Origin: Trematomus loennbergii
Lineage: Eukaryota; Chordata; Actinopteri; Perciformes; Nototheniidae
Direction: 5' to 3'
Assembly (NCBI GenBank): GCA_012861695.1
Contig: JAAOOA010000006.1
Coordinates: 29,245,811-29,309,810, forward strand
DNA: 64,000 bases
Shown here one piece after another: positions 11,001 through 20,066 of the stretch (position 1 is its first letter; each line of letters opens with the position of its first letter). The position numbers were made by a program, and so were the translations under genes. Under the pieces are notes generated by a model that was not told where the DNA came from, made no database searches, and saw only the letters and a program-made list of their open reading frames with translations.

Positions 11001-14000
11001 TTTTGAACTTTTACCTGCCTCTGTGCTGTATATTCATATTCCTTTCTGTTAAGTACAGCAGTTTGAGTGAGATAGAGGGCAATCGGTTTCAGGCTGAATG
11101 TTGCTGAATATGGAATGAATGAAGGTTAGTGTAAGGGTGAGGTTGCAGTACAAGACTAGCAAGATAAGAAGATACTAAGCTCCCAGATCAGTGGTTATGG
11201 ATTTATAAAAAAAGAGCCAGACACGGACAAGATGCTCACACATATAAAATGTCTGCTCAGCACATAAAATGACTGGTAAATACACAGTAGAGCACTTTTT
11301 ACTCTTGTAGTGTCTCCTGCTATGGTATCTCGTAGTATTGCACTAAAATGTTCCCTTTCGCCTGACCTCTGTTTCAGTGCTCCAGGTCTTGTGGCTCAGG
11401 CACCCAGAAGAGAGAGCTTCGCTGCGGGGAAAGAGACTCACAGGGAGGGTATGTTCCGCTAACTGCACATTAAGACACTTTAATGGATCTGCACGTATAG
11501 CTGTGTCTCAATTTGAATACTTCCCAAAGTACACTGCCATGTTGTACTCTATAAACATTTGTGTGTGAATTTCCAGTGGTCTTGGTTTTGAATCCCACAA
11601 TCGCTGCAGTGACCTCACCAGAAGCGACGATGCTGCTAGCTTCTGTTGGCTAGTTAGCTAGCTAGCAACATTTTTGTTTGGATTTTTACAAATCATTAGG
11701 CTACAGACTGCTTAACCCAATAAAAATAACGACGACTTCTTTTTGACACCAGTATCCAGTACACATGTAATACACAGTATTACATTGCGAAAATAAAACC
11801 CACATGTATAACTTTTATTTGTATATTGTTGTGTTCACTGGAGCAATTGTGTCTGGAAGCCAACCACTGGACTCCCCTTTTAGAGCAACACATGCCTTCC
11901 TGCTGACACTTCCAAATTGTAGCTTTTAATTACACAACTTCCTTTACGTAGCCAATATTTTTGCTATCCTTCACATTATGGCACACTTATGCTTTTAAGA
12001 CAAAGCATATAAGTACAGCATTACGCGATTTGAGACACAGCAGTAGTTAACTGTTTTTCAGACTGCTTTAACCTCTCCTCTGCCATTCAGGTATGTGGAG
12101 TTCCCCATACGGAGGTGCAGAAACATGGCCAAACCCCTAGTGGATCTCCAGCAGGGCTGCAGCCGAGGCCCCTGCCCGGAGGTCCCTCGGGTGATCGCCG
12201 GCAGGAGTGGCCCTGTGGTCCTCGGCTGGTACTCCTCTCCCTGGCAACAGGTATGTTTTTGCTCAGGCTTTGATCCTAATCTGTTTACCTGAGAGACTTT
12301 TAGTGCTACACATGCTTTCCAGCTGACACTCTTCCAATGTGTAGCTTTCCTCCCACACATAGCGCTGTAGTATTACTGCACAGATGATAGTTCGAAAATT
12401 GAACAAGCGGAGAACTTGAAATTGTCCTCAACAGCCATGAAGACACTTAGCTAAGGAAAAATGTACGTGTAAATAGAATGTGGCTGAAGTTATTAAAAAC
12501 GTTGTATGCCTTCAAGTCTCACTACAGAGTCCTAGTGAGAGAGATACTCTGCATTTACTGTGGAGGGTCTTTCTTGCAATTCTTCCTATAACCCCAAACA
12601 AAACAACAATTCAAACAGTGTTTGCCTTGCTTATAACAAAAGACATTGTGCAGTTTTTCCTTAAAAATATACATTTTGCCAGACAGCAAACTATTTATTT
12701 TCTTTCTTCCAATTTAATTGCAAAGTGGAAAATGATAGCCGTTGTCGCATTGGACCACATAACTTTGGTGTTTGCAAAAATACTAGATTAAAGTGTGAGT
12801 TGAAAAAGATCTTTCCCCCTCAATGAATAAGAAACCATTACACCCCTGATATAATAAAAGATTTAACAGTAAAAGTTGGATAATTTAAAAAAGCTGTGGT
12901 TTGAACAGTCTTTGAATGTTATACATGTTTTGAATTCATTAGAAAAACAAGTCTTGCTTGCTTGTACATAATACATTTATAGTAGTTTATACAAACAGTA
13001 GACTTTTTCAATCTACATAATTAACATATATATGGTTTTTTTAGTATATCAAATCAGATTTTTTTTTGTTTTATCACTATTGTACAGATACTGATGGTTG
13101 CTTTAAAAGTCAAGCAGCATATCATCAATGTACTCCATTCGTTTTCTGGTTAGCAGCAATGTATTTATTGGATTTTGGAGGTGAGGTTTGATCTTCTTTT
13201 AGCAATATATTGCTACATATTCAGTATCCCATTGAACAACTATTTGATTTAGCTGGAGGTATTCAGCCAGGGAAGGAATGTTCAACCAATGAAACTAATA
13301 TATCAACTAATAATGTCAACTAGCTAGCAACGGCCAACAAACTCTGTCACAAAGAGCTGTGTTTGAAAGTAGAAATAGCAAGCGAGAAGCCTTTTTGACT
13401 ACCTCTGTTTGAAATGAAAGACACAGTACCATTACTGGTATTCATTTTAGGAGGGACTGGTGTTAAGTAGAACAAAATGTTGACTTAAGGGATGGCACAG
13501 AAGTATGTTGGTTTTGTTAAACAAGAATGAAAATGAAAACAGAGAAAATGAAGAAACATCCAAAGAGCAGAAAATACAAGCTGCTTCCAACAAACATCCT
13601 CCTACAGTCCCCGCCATTATTGGACTAAACCACTAGTAGGGGTACCACATTGGACTGAACCACATGGGGTTTACATAAACCAGCTAGAGAAATGCCCACT
13701 TAAACCTGTTCCTTACACTAACAGAGCATTGGACTCCTAGGATTCATTTTATACTCCCGACTCTTTACCTGTAAAGAGGAAGAAACTGCTATAAAATCCT
13801 CCTATTGTGCCAACAGTTGCCTCTAAACTATCACATCTACTAAATAAAGAGTTTCATTTATTTTCCACCTCACACCATCACTTGCTTCATTGATTTTAGT
13901 TTTCCAGGCCCCCTCTCTCTGGGAGGCCCCGGCATCATGAGCGAGGCAATACAACTTCTAGGTTCAAACAATCAATCAATACAACATATGTAACTATGGT

Positions 14001-16452
14001 AGGGTCTTCTCATGTCCCAACATACCTCAGAGGCAGAATGAACAGTGTAGAGGGTGTTAGTTCACAGGCATAGCATCGTTCTTGTGTGTGGAATGGGACT
14101 CAGATGCAGTCCAAAAGCTCCATTCTGTCAATCGGGGCAGGTTGTGTGGCTATGGGTTATATTATCTATTTTGCAAAAAAGTCTTGAGGGCAACCTCTTA
14201 TAGCACAGTGACGTATTCTGCTTGATCTGGGGCTTGTGATCTGTGTATGTTTCCACCAGAGAAGATATCTCCTGACAGCTCGCTGGAGGGCATGTACATG
14301 CTGGATGGGATGTTTGTTTTCTTCATCTCTTCTTTGTCCACCCCTCGACTTTTCCTCCATCCCTCGACTGCTCCTTTTCATGACAATTCCTCTTCCTACA
14401 AGCTTTTCAAAGCTTGATCTCCTACTCTATATCTCTTTGCGTTATTCTCATGTTGTATTATTTGTTTCTGTCTCAGTGTTCTGTTTCCTGTGGCGGGGGG
14501 GTCCAGACCCGGTCCATCCAGTGTCTCCGGCAGGGCCGCCCCGCAGCCGGCTGCCTGCCCCACCAGAGGCCTGTCACTTCCAGGGCGTGCAACACACACT
14601 TCTGCCCCGCTGCTTCCCCCGCTACAGCACAGCGCCCAAGCCGGGTGGCAGCTGCTGGATCAACACTGAAAGGTAAATGCCTCTGAGGGGATATTAAAAG
14701 AATCATTCCAGTGTAATTTCTTTATGACTGTGAAACTAGAGTTCTGCTGGGAGTTTGAATTCCTGGTTGTTTGGTGGGTTTTCTGCTCTTTTTTTTTTAA
14801 TACATTTTTCCTGTAGTACAATCAGAAGAAGCTCAAGTTGATCTTTAAGAGTACATTTTACATTTGTACAGTATGTGTTTGCATATACTTGTCCAGCTGC
14901 ACTCAACAGCCACCCTTTTTTCCTTTAGCTCCAGATAACACAGAATAGCTGAGGATAATAGGATATTTATTAGTTTTCTGGTTGAGTGCCTATTTGAACT
15001 TGGCATTACCAAGATGATGAACTTGCTAAACCTTATGTCTAAATGTCTGCCTGTTAGCATTGGCACTGTGAGCTTGATAGCCTGCTAAGATTAGCATTTA
15101 GCACAAAGAACAGCCTCAGATTGTGTAACACCAGTAGTTCTCAAACCTTTCTACTCCAAGTTCCACTTTTTCAAACTAATATAATGCCAGGGCCCCTTAA
15201 ATGTAATAGAAGTGTATTAATGAATTACAACAAATCAACTGCCTGTCATACCGATGGGATCCCTGAAATTAAATACATACAATTACAACAAACAGGTTCT
15301 TTTAAAACCAAATAAAGGTGCTAGATGCAAAAATACTAGTGCTACCATTATTGTTGTCGCTTCACTTCCATTTCGAGCCACACCATAATAAACTGAGCAA
15401 AGATGTTTGTCTTTTTTATACTTCCTTATACTTCCTTAAACTAGTTTTGAAATGATTAGTTCAGTAAATGATGATTCAAAGACACTAAAAATCAATCCTC
15501 AAGGTAATTATTCAAGTAAAAAAAAGGCTGAAAGAATTCAGGTTATGTATGTTTAATATGTACCACTGGTTTGTATATCCAGGGTGTCCGCGGGGTCTTA
15601 AAAAGTATTAAAAGTTGATAAATCAATTTAGCGAAAATTAAGGCTATTAAAAAGTATTAAACAGCATTTTCCAAGGTATTACATTTTGTAGCTTGTTTTC
15701 AATAAGTATATCAATTGTCCAAAGAGGTTGTATTCTAAAGTTTGCCTGAATGTAATCATTGCGTAGGTGTGTAGTGTGATTCTGTGTAGTTTATTTATGG
15801 CATCCCATTGGATTTGACGTCATCTGAACAAGACATCGCACGCTCACTGCTTGATAGCGCGCGAAGGTCCGTTTACGCCGGTTGTTAAACAACATCGTTA
15901 TGGGAAATGCAAGTTTGCGTCCAAATGGTTGGAAGATAAGGAGGAAGGACAATCAATACTGTATAATGTGAGGTAAAGTCTGTCGCCAATGTAACCGGTT
16001 AAAACTCGACTGCCTGTCGAGTTTTAACCGGCCTGACCTCAGACATTCATGAGGTCTTAAAATGTATGAAAAGGGTCTTAAAAAAGGTCTTAAAAGGTAT
16101 TAAATTTGACTTCAGGATTCCTGCATATACCCTGATATCATTGTACACAAAGTATGCTTTGGTATTAGACTAAAGGTTGTATGAAATAACCAATTTAAAT
16201 ATTTACCTCTGGTTTCTGGGACATTATTTTTTGGCAGAACTATTTATCAATCAATTAAAAAAAAAAATGAATTAAAGATTAATTTTGGTTTAAACTGCTT
16301 CTTAAATGTGCCTTATCTATTTTGTTTTCTTAGCAGACGAACACTGCGTGGACCACTTCAGCTGGTGTCACCTGGTTCCCCAGCACGGCGTGTGTAACCA
16401 CAAGTTCTACGGACAGCAGTGCTGCAAGTCCTGTGCCAGCAAGAGCCAGTAG
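4833..16452 (+). CDS. adamts18: ADAMTS18-like metalloprotease, last six coding exons (gene span)
   Basis: This is the span of six spliced exons: 4833-5037, 10347-10540, 11378-11448, 12091-12250, 14477-14672 and 16337-16452. They encode consecutive thrombospondin type 1 repeats (WxxW followed by CSxxCGxG) and end in a PLAC domain with a stop at 16450-16452. ADAMTS enzymes are secreted zinc metalloproteases that act on extracellular matrix, and the C-terminal repeats direct matrix and substrate binding. The blocks HSLCPV, CPKN.RLQW, RRCRN, GWYS.PWQQ and HLVPQHGVCNHKFYG resemble vertebrate ADAMTS18; ADAMTS16 is the closest alternative. The signal peptide, prodomain, catalytic domain, disintegrin domain, first TSR and spacer are not in the window and must lie upstream. 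Exons 3+4 (231 nt) and 5+6 (312 nt) join in frame. Exon 2 is one base short, so the reading frame is broken as printed. Confidence 0.88.
5038..7670. other. adamts18 intron, unique AT-rich sequence
   Basis: First part of the 5.3-kb intron between 5037 and 10347. It has short GTTAGCATTTAGCT-type dispersed motifs near 5280-5340 and no coding or RNA feature that I could support. Confidence 0.5.
7671..8025. repeat. Imperfect direct duplication (unit about 221 bp)
   Basis: The segment starting AGAGAAACAAGTTAG at 7671 recurs at 7892 as AGAGAAACATGTTAG. Each is followed by TTAGCTCGCAGC(A/T)CCCTCAATT and then GGAGAAACACxCATT. The unit is repeated about twice with many substitutions, so the duplication is old. 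Confidence 0.6.
8055..10165 (-). mobile_element. L2-type non-LTR retrotransposon, internally deleted
   Basis: On the minus strand, pieces of an L2 polymerase can be read. 10161-9946 covers the region before the reverse-transcriptase (RT) core (SFSPLSPSEV and CPLDPIPSNLLQ). 9880-9477 covers the RT C-terminal region (HLKLNLDKTELLFL and NLGVTLDNKLSF). 9480-9116 covers the tail (LRSLHWLPVTARI, SYIQDMVKPYTPARAL and PKWWNELP). The pieces lie in shifted frames. The palm core with the catalytic aspartates is missing: the 5' piece jumps at about 9940 straight to the C-terminal piece. The 3' UTR runs to the terminal AAGTCGCTTTGGATAAAAGC tail at 8068-8110 (reverse complement) but is split by an 815-bp transposon at 8260-9074. 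The element is dead and lies antisense in an adamts18 intron. Confidence 0.82.
8260..9074. mobile_element. Non-autonomous inverted-repeat DNA transposon in L2 3' UTR
   Basis: The left end TGTCCCTTTCACACCAACAC and the right end, reverse-complemented TGGGGCTTTCACACCAACGC, form terminal inverted repeats that continue into CGGTTCC. A TA dinucleotide flanks both ends (8258-8259 and 9075-9076), compatible with a TA target duplication. The interior has no transposase frame that I recognise. It separates two parts of the L2 3' UTR and is therefore younger than the L2 insertion. Confidence 0.65.
10347..10540 (+). CDS. adamts18: adamts18 exon with one-base frameshift
   Basis: The acceptor is TCCACTCACAG at 10336-10346 and the donor is GAG|GTAGGA at 10541. 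The preceding exon ends in phase 0, so the frame starts at 10347 with CSKTCGR and then reaches TGA at 10371-10373. A different frame (10346+3n) then reads GLRKRTVFC and continues through RCPKNDRLQW to QWGE at the donor, again in phase 0. The exon is 194 nt; 195 would keep frame, since both neighbours require phase 0 at their boundaries. The simplest reading is one missing G in the GGG run at 10366-10368. Otherwise the repeat is intact: the cysteines, the arginine-rich strand and the next TSR start are all present and undecayed. This favours an assembly error or a recent allele over an old pseudogene. Confidence 0.85.
10541..11377. other. adamts18 intron, no feature seen
   Basis: An 837-bp GT-AG intron with no recognised repeat or RNA. 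It is AT-rich with scattered poly-T runs. Confidence 0.5.
11378..11448 (+). CDS. adamts18: adamts18 exon: first part of a TSR
   Basis: The acceptor is CTGTTTCAG at 11369-11377 and the donor is GG|GTATGT at 11449. The exon is short (71 nt) and starts in phase 0 with CSRSCGSGTQKRELRCGER, the conserved CSxxCGxG...R..C core of a TSR. It ends with two bases of a split glycine codon that the next exon completes. ADAMTS16/18 TSRs are commonly split within the repeat in this way, with exons starting at the CSxxCG motif just after WxxW. The frame is open and agrees with both neighbours. Confidence 0.88.
11500..12041. mobile_element. Inverted-repeat MITE filling an adamts18 intron
   Basis: The left end GCTGTGTCTCAATTTGAATA at 11500 and the right end, reverse-complemented GCTGTGTCTCAAATCGCGTA, ending at 12041, form imperfect terminal inverted repeats. 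No clear target duplication remains. The whole intron is 11449-12090 (642 bp), so the element makes up about five sixths of it. TGTCTCAAATCGCG-type ends are common in fish PIF/Harbinger-like MITEs; the family call is by resemblance only. Confidence 0.55.
12091..12250 (+). CDS. adamts18: adamts18 exon: rest of TSR and linker
   Basis: The acceptor tract CTCTCCTCTGCCATTCAG ends at 12090 and the donor is CAG|GTATGT at 12251. The first base completes the split glycine, then YVEFPIRRCRNMAKP follows. Cysteine positions finish the repeat begun in the previous exon, followed by a variable linker and the next TSR start, GWYSSPWQQ, ending in phase 0. Exons 11378-11448 and 12091-12250 together give 231 nt, exactly 77 codons. 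The exon itself begins with GTATGT, so the AG|GTATGT junction looks like a donor site as well as an acceptor. This may allow the exon to be removed again by a second splicing step. Confidence 0.87.
12251..14476. other. adamts18 intron, no element resolved
   Basis: A 2.2-kb intron. The stretch at 12297-12349 (CTTTTAGTGCTACACATGC...CAGCTGACACT) resembles 11877-11928 on the other side of exon 12091-12250, suggesting an old duplication. No other feature is supported. Confidence 0.45.
14477..14672 (+). CDS. adamts18: adamts18 exon: last TSR
   Basis: The acceptor is TTTCTGTCTCAG ending at 14476 and the donor is AAAG|GTAAAT at 14673. The exon starts in phase 0 with CSVSCGGGVQTRSIQC and continues through GRPAAGC and ACNTHFCP, the highly conserved final TSR of ADAMTS16/18. 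The last 20 or so codons (alanine- and serine-rich, reading AASPATAQRPSRV and on) form a longer linker to the PLAC domain than I expect for the family, so the 3' end of this exon is less certain than its start. The exon ends in phase 1 and joins the last exon in frame (196+116 nt = 104 codons). Confidence 0.86.
14673..15579. other. adamts18 last intron, 5' part
   Basis: AT-rich intron DNA. CAGTAGTTCTCAAACC near 15130 resembles the left end of a fish hAT element, but no matching right end was found. No coding feature. Confidence 0.4.
15580..16134. mobile_element. hAT-like element with CAGGGT ends and BED-like remnant
   Basis: It starts CAGGGTGTCCGCGGGGTCTT and ends, reverse-complemented, CAGGGTATATGCAGGAATCC. 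The inner flanks share AAAAAGTATTAAA/TTAATACCTTTTAAG runs. ATATC flanks both ends (15575-15579 and 16135-16139), a possible decayed target duplication. At 15901-15970 one frame reads GKCKFASKWLEDKEEGQSIL, like the N-terminus of BED-finger hAT-type transposases in fish, so this is probably a deletion derivative of an autonomous element. A perfect 16-bp hairpin lies at 15995-16031. Confidence 0.6.
15995..16031. repeat. Perfect 16-bp hairpin inside the CAGGGT element
   Basis: The arm CCGGTTAAAACTCGAC (15995-16010), loop TGCCT and arm GTCGAGTTTTAACCGG (16016-16031) are an exact inverted repeat in otherwise diverged DNA. Confidence 0.85.
16337..16452 (+). CDS. adamts18: adamts18 last coding exon: PLAC domain and stop
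   Basis: The acceptor is TTTTCTTAGCAG ending at 16336; the alternative AG at 16333 would add one codon. In phase with the previous exon it reads DEHCVDHFSWCHLVPQHG and ends with VCNHKFYGQQCCKSCASKSQ followed by TAG at 16450-16452. This is the PLAC (protease and lacunin) domain, a short six-cysteine module at the C-terminus of many ADAMTS proteins. The HLVPQHGVCNHKFYG core and CCKSC ending resemble ADAMTS18 more than ADAMTS16, where I expect CCKTC. The reading frame closes properly, so the protein's true C-terminus is present. Confidence 0.92.
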
Positions 16453-17290
16453 AGCTCCGTTACCTCTGTGGCTTCAGGCCTCGGAGGAATACACCACCAC
16501 AGAGGCCCTTTGGGGGCGATTACTCACAACAACACACAGAACTGTGCTCCACACTTGTGTGTTTTCTTCCTGGAGTACTTGACTAATGAATTTCGAAAAA
16601 GAAGAGAAAGAGAGAAATCATGGACCATGAGTCCATGGCATGAACTGTCAAAGTCATCATTTCAATGACCACATTGTAACTGGAAAGACAACGCAAAAGA
16701 AAGACTTGTTGTAATATATATATGTTGTTGTTTTGTTGAGTGTTCTCCTTTTGAAACCTCTAAAGCTACAAGCCATCAAGAGAACAGGAAAGGACAATAG
16801 CGTTTTAGCCTGCTTACATGTTGTATTTTTAAAGGCATCTGGTTTCAAAAGCCTTTATTTAAGTTATTATGGTCCGTAATATTATGATTTTACATTTTTG
16901 TCAGGTGTACAGTGGATCTGTGACATGTTATTTCGATGTTTGGATATACTATAGGATTGTGCCAGTCACCCTTGGATCCACGTTTTTATGAGATTTTATT
17001 TGAGGCATTAGTAATCAATGGTCATATGCCTTCTGCACTTCCTTCTCCCCTCACATACTCTCCGCTTGTTAAGTTTACTGCTGCTGAATCATTTGGAACA
17101 AGCTGGAGAACACTTTTTCCTGTACATTCCATTCATGTTAACGCTATGAAAATATCTGTGTACGTCAAACATTTTATCCAGTCACGTTGTAAGTGGTCGC
17201 TCTGCTGTACGGTTATGGTAATACAACTTGATAATCTACTTTGTCTTTCCTTTCTTTTTGATGGATCACAGCAGCATTGGAGGGGAATTT
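16453..17290 (+). other. adamts18: Probable adamts18 3' UTR and flank
   Basis: This is the noncoding stretch after the stop codon, with no open frame of interest. I saw no AATAAA between the stop and about 17.3 kb, so the polyadenylation site is not fixed by the sequence. It may use a variant signal or lie farther downstream. The next recognisable feature is an L2 LINE fragment at about 17297. Confidence 0.4.
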
Positions 17291-17296
17291 GACATG

Positions 17297-18010
17297 ACAA
17301 AGCAACTTACAATAAGCACAATCAAACAAAGATACAAACTAAAAACTCCAAAAAATCCTGTAAATACATTAGCTTTCAATTAGCCAAACCTTTTATAAGT
17401 GCTACTGCAATGGTTTCAAACTGCTTTTTAATTATCGGCCAATGTAGGGTTTAGGGTCAGGGTGGGGGTTTTTCAATTAATGAGGAGCCATTCCACCATT
17501 TCTTAGCCATGATGGCAAACAAGCCATACGATACGATAGGATCATATTTTATTGTCAGACCAAGGTTGACATTTTTATTGCATCTCAGCAGCTCTGCTTG
17601 CCACATGAACACAGACAAACAGCAAGACGAGATTCACTGAAGAGAAGATGATCAAGACCCTCTAACGTACATTTAATCTGGGATTTATCCCCTGAAATAA
17701 TGCATGGAGGATTGAGTGACGGACAAAGGAGTACTTCAGTCCAACCTATTAAATTGTGAGACCCCATATCTCCGATATGATGGTAAGAATACATATTCCC
17801 TGCTGAACATGGTTGGGGTCAGAGATCATGTTGTTGACGGATACATGGGGCCAACTCGCAGTGACCAATTCATACCGAAATGCACATGTTGGAGTGTATG
17901 GTTTAACAATGTCCTGAGTGTGAATGACTAGATCAAATCACAGCATGGGAGGCCAGTACCAGTTTCTTAAAGGAATGATGTGGAAAAGGGTAAAGGGGGA
18001 GAGGAGAGGA
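17297..18010 (-). mobile_element. Degenerate L2 3' end, interrupted
   Basis: The plus-strand text AAGCAACTTACAATAAGCAC, CATTCCACCATTTCTTAGCC, then TGGAGTGTATGGTTTAACAA and CACAGCATGGGAGGCCAGTA aligns piecewise with the L2 at 8.06-9.4 kb in the same (minus) orientation. About 320 bp (17523-17846) do not align and look like a later insertion or replacement. There is no usable reading frame. This copy is clearly older than the intronic one. Confidence 0.6.
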
Positions 18011-18299
18011 TGATGCAGAGCTTGCGTGGGTGCAGTCTAGATAGTGCGAGGTTCCGCTTTGTTGAGAGAGAACAGTGTAGGTTTGCTCTTCACAGTGTGA
18101 AGGAGTTTGGCTGGAGGACTTCAGAAGAGCAATGACAATGCCACTTTTAAAACCAGACTCGCAGAACAATGGCTTAAAGGCTTTACTTGACTCATCCACA
18201 CCAACAACCTGGTCATAAAAATATTAAATCAGAAGAAAATCTTAGAATATTCTTCCTGTTCCAAGAAACAAATGTTGTCGATTTCAAAAGCAGGTAACA

Positions 18300-18605
18300 A
18301 AATGTGTCACAGCAAGTGGATCAGGGTGGACCCAAATGCAGGGAACAGGAACTTTTAGCCTTCATTTCAGGCTTTTCCCAGCGGCAGAACAGAACAGCAC
18401 TTTCAGATAACCAACAAACCAGGACTTAAACACAAGCAGAACTGATGAAGAGATGAAGTGCAGGTGTTCAAGAGGTCAGGTCATTGCAGGGCTGATGGGG
18501 AACAGGTGAAACTAAAAAGGCCAAGACTGACAATCAGAAAAGGCAGGAAAACAGACAAATCAGGAAGTAAAAACAGATATGACAAAAATGTAACCAAAAG
18601 CCACT
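18300..18605. repeat. Dispersed repeat, probably non-autonomous DNA transposon
   Basis: GTGGACCCAAATGCAGGGAA followed by GAACAGGTGAAAC, GACAATCAG and AGGAAGTAAAAACAGATATG is a combination I recognise from dispersed fish repeats. Ends were not resolved and no coding frame is present. Confidence 0.35.
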
Positions 18606-18961
18606 CATAATTGGGCTTTTTGTCAATGTTAGACATTCGATAACTTTTTTCCCCCCTCATAAACTTTCATAACATAAAGCGTGTGCTCCCAAAACAGTGT
18701 TTTCTTACGGTGATTATGCCACCCTTTCTCGCGCCGCGGGGGCAGCGATTGCTCTTTAATCAACCCGTCTGCATGAATCATGGCGCCTGGAGGCCCCCAT
18801 CGTCTCGGCTGCATGCTGTTTACCGGCACGCTGTGAGCCAGACACCACAAGCTGGGGCCCACGCACACACAACAATCATGTCGGCTAGGCATATACACAA
18901 ATATAACTGAGCATCAGGATGGCTGTGAAGGAAGGTATGTTGTAATGTGTGTGGGTGAGAG

Positions 18962-19078
18962 CATGCTTATTGCAATTTGAGCGTGTATGCATCTTTTCCC
19001 ATTGCAATGGATGAATACATGCTTAGTGCAATTTGAGCGTGCATGCATCTTTTCCCATTGCAATGGATGAATACATGC
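18962..19078. repeat. Two-copy 59-bp tandem duplication
   Basis: GCATGCTTATTGCAATTTGA and the following text to GGATGAATACAT occur twice in succession with only a few changes (A/G in GTGTATGC versus GTGCATGC, TATT versus TAGT). They lie immediately before a TG/CGTG microsatellite. Confidence 0.8.
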
Positions 19079-19085
19079 CTTGTAG

Positions 19086-19141
<56 letters not shown>

Positions 19142-19142
19142 A
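19086..19142. repeat. Compound (TG)n(CGTG)n microsatellite
   Basis: A run of TG repeats is followed directly by at least seven CGTG units and a CACGCGCGC end. This is simple sequence; peptides read from it are meaningless. Confidence 0.95.
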
Positions 19143-19397
19143 CGCGCGCAATGCATACGGTATATTCCTACAGCCCAGCTTATGCTGCCTATCTCTCAGT
19201 GGGGCAGCAATTTCACTGCTGAGCTGATGTAACAATTTCTATTTCTCAACTATTGCTTTGATTTCCAGATGGGACTCGATATCCCCCAACCATATTGGTT
19301 CATAATGACATATTTTGATTATCCAAGCAGAGGGAGCCGCATCAACACCAAGCATTACTGCAGCAGAGAGACCAAGACTGGAATAAAGAGACAGGAG

Positions 19398-20066
19398 GTT
19401 ATATCTTACACAGGCTCTGCCCTCTACAGGACTCTATGGGTACTACCTCTCAACCATACTATGCAAGCATTCACCTACTGAGATATCTATAAACGCAGGT
19501 GCCGATCCCCACCGCCTCTGTTTTGAGTGTCTGGGGCCTAACCACACCGCGGACGGCCTGACCCAGTCTCCGTCTGCAATGCCTGCCGTATACTCCCACG
19601 ACTTAGCTGCCGGCGCCGTCTGGAGCACTTTTATGTCTCGCTGGAGGAGGCGGAGGACCAGGACTTCGAGGTGGTGGAAATGGAGGAACAGGATATCGCC
19701 GGGGAGGTGCCATTCGTTTTCGCGGAGGAAGACGACGAGGACGCCTCGATGTCTGGTGCTTCCGGGTCCGGCGTCCAGGAGGGTCCACCGCACAGGTCTG
19801 CGTGTCAGGACTTCCCTGCGGTGATGACCATGGCGACGGAGCGTGTAGGCCTACCGCTCCCCCCGCCACTGCCACCGAAGCTGGTGAGCCGCCTCCGTCA
19901 GGGGTTCTACGGCCCGGTTCGTCCGGCGCAGCCGGCCTTCGTTTCGCCACCGTTGCCAGATATCTGGCAGTGTGTGGAGGCGACGTGGCGGCAGCCACTC
20001 CAAACGAAGGCTCCAGTGGCAGCTATGGCGGGAATCCTTAGGGTGCAGGGCCGCTCTGACACAGTA
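19398..20066 (+). mobile_element. DIRS-like retroelement fragment with ORF1
   Basis: It begins with a sequence shared with the 51.5-53.1 kb element (ACACAGGCTCTGCCCTCTAC, GACTCTATGGGTACTA and ATAAACG), which there forms the inverted terminal repeat. It then switches into coding DNA. One frame reads ADPHRLCFECLGPNHTADGL; after a frameshift another reads SVCNACRILPRLSCRRRLEH and continues as the acidic stretch EEAEDQDFEVVEMEEQDIAG and proline-rich PLPPPLPPK to about 20066. This resembles the gag-like ORF1 of DIRS elements, with a cysteine cluster and an acidic region. The frame is cut by an inserted element at 20067. No tyrosine recombinase or RT is present. Confidence 0.55.

Noticed and set aside
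14236..14676. 146-codon frame overlapping an adamts18 exon
   Set aside because: It runs across the intron-exon boundary in the wrong frame; the TSR frame and splice sites explain the exon.
18360..18610. Tandem or CRISPR-like repeat spacing
   Set aside because: No regularly spaced identical repeats are present; the sequence is eukaryotic dispersed repeat.
19603..19998. Minus-strand 131-codon proline/arginine-rich frame
   Set aside because: It is the antisense shadow of the GC-rich DIRS-like ORF1 on the plus strand.
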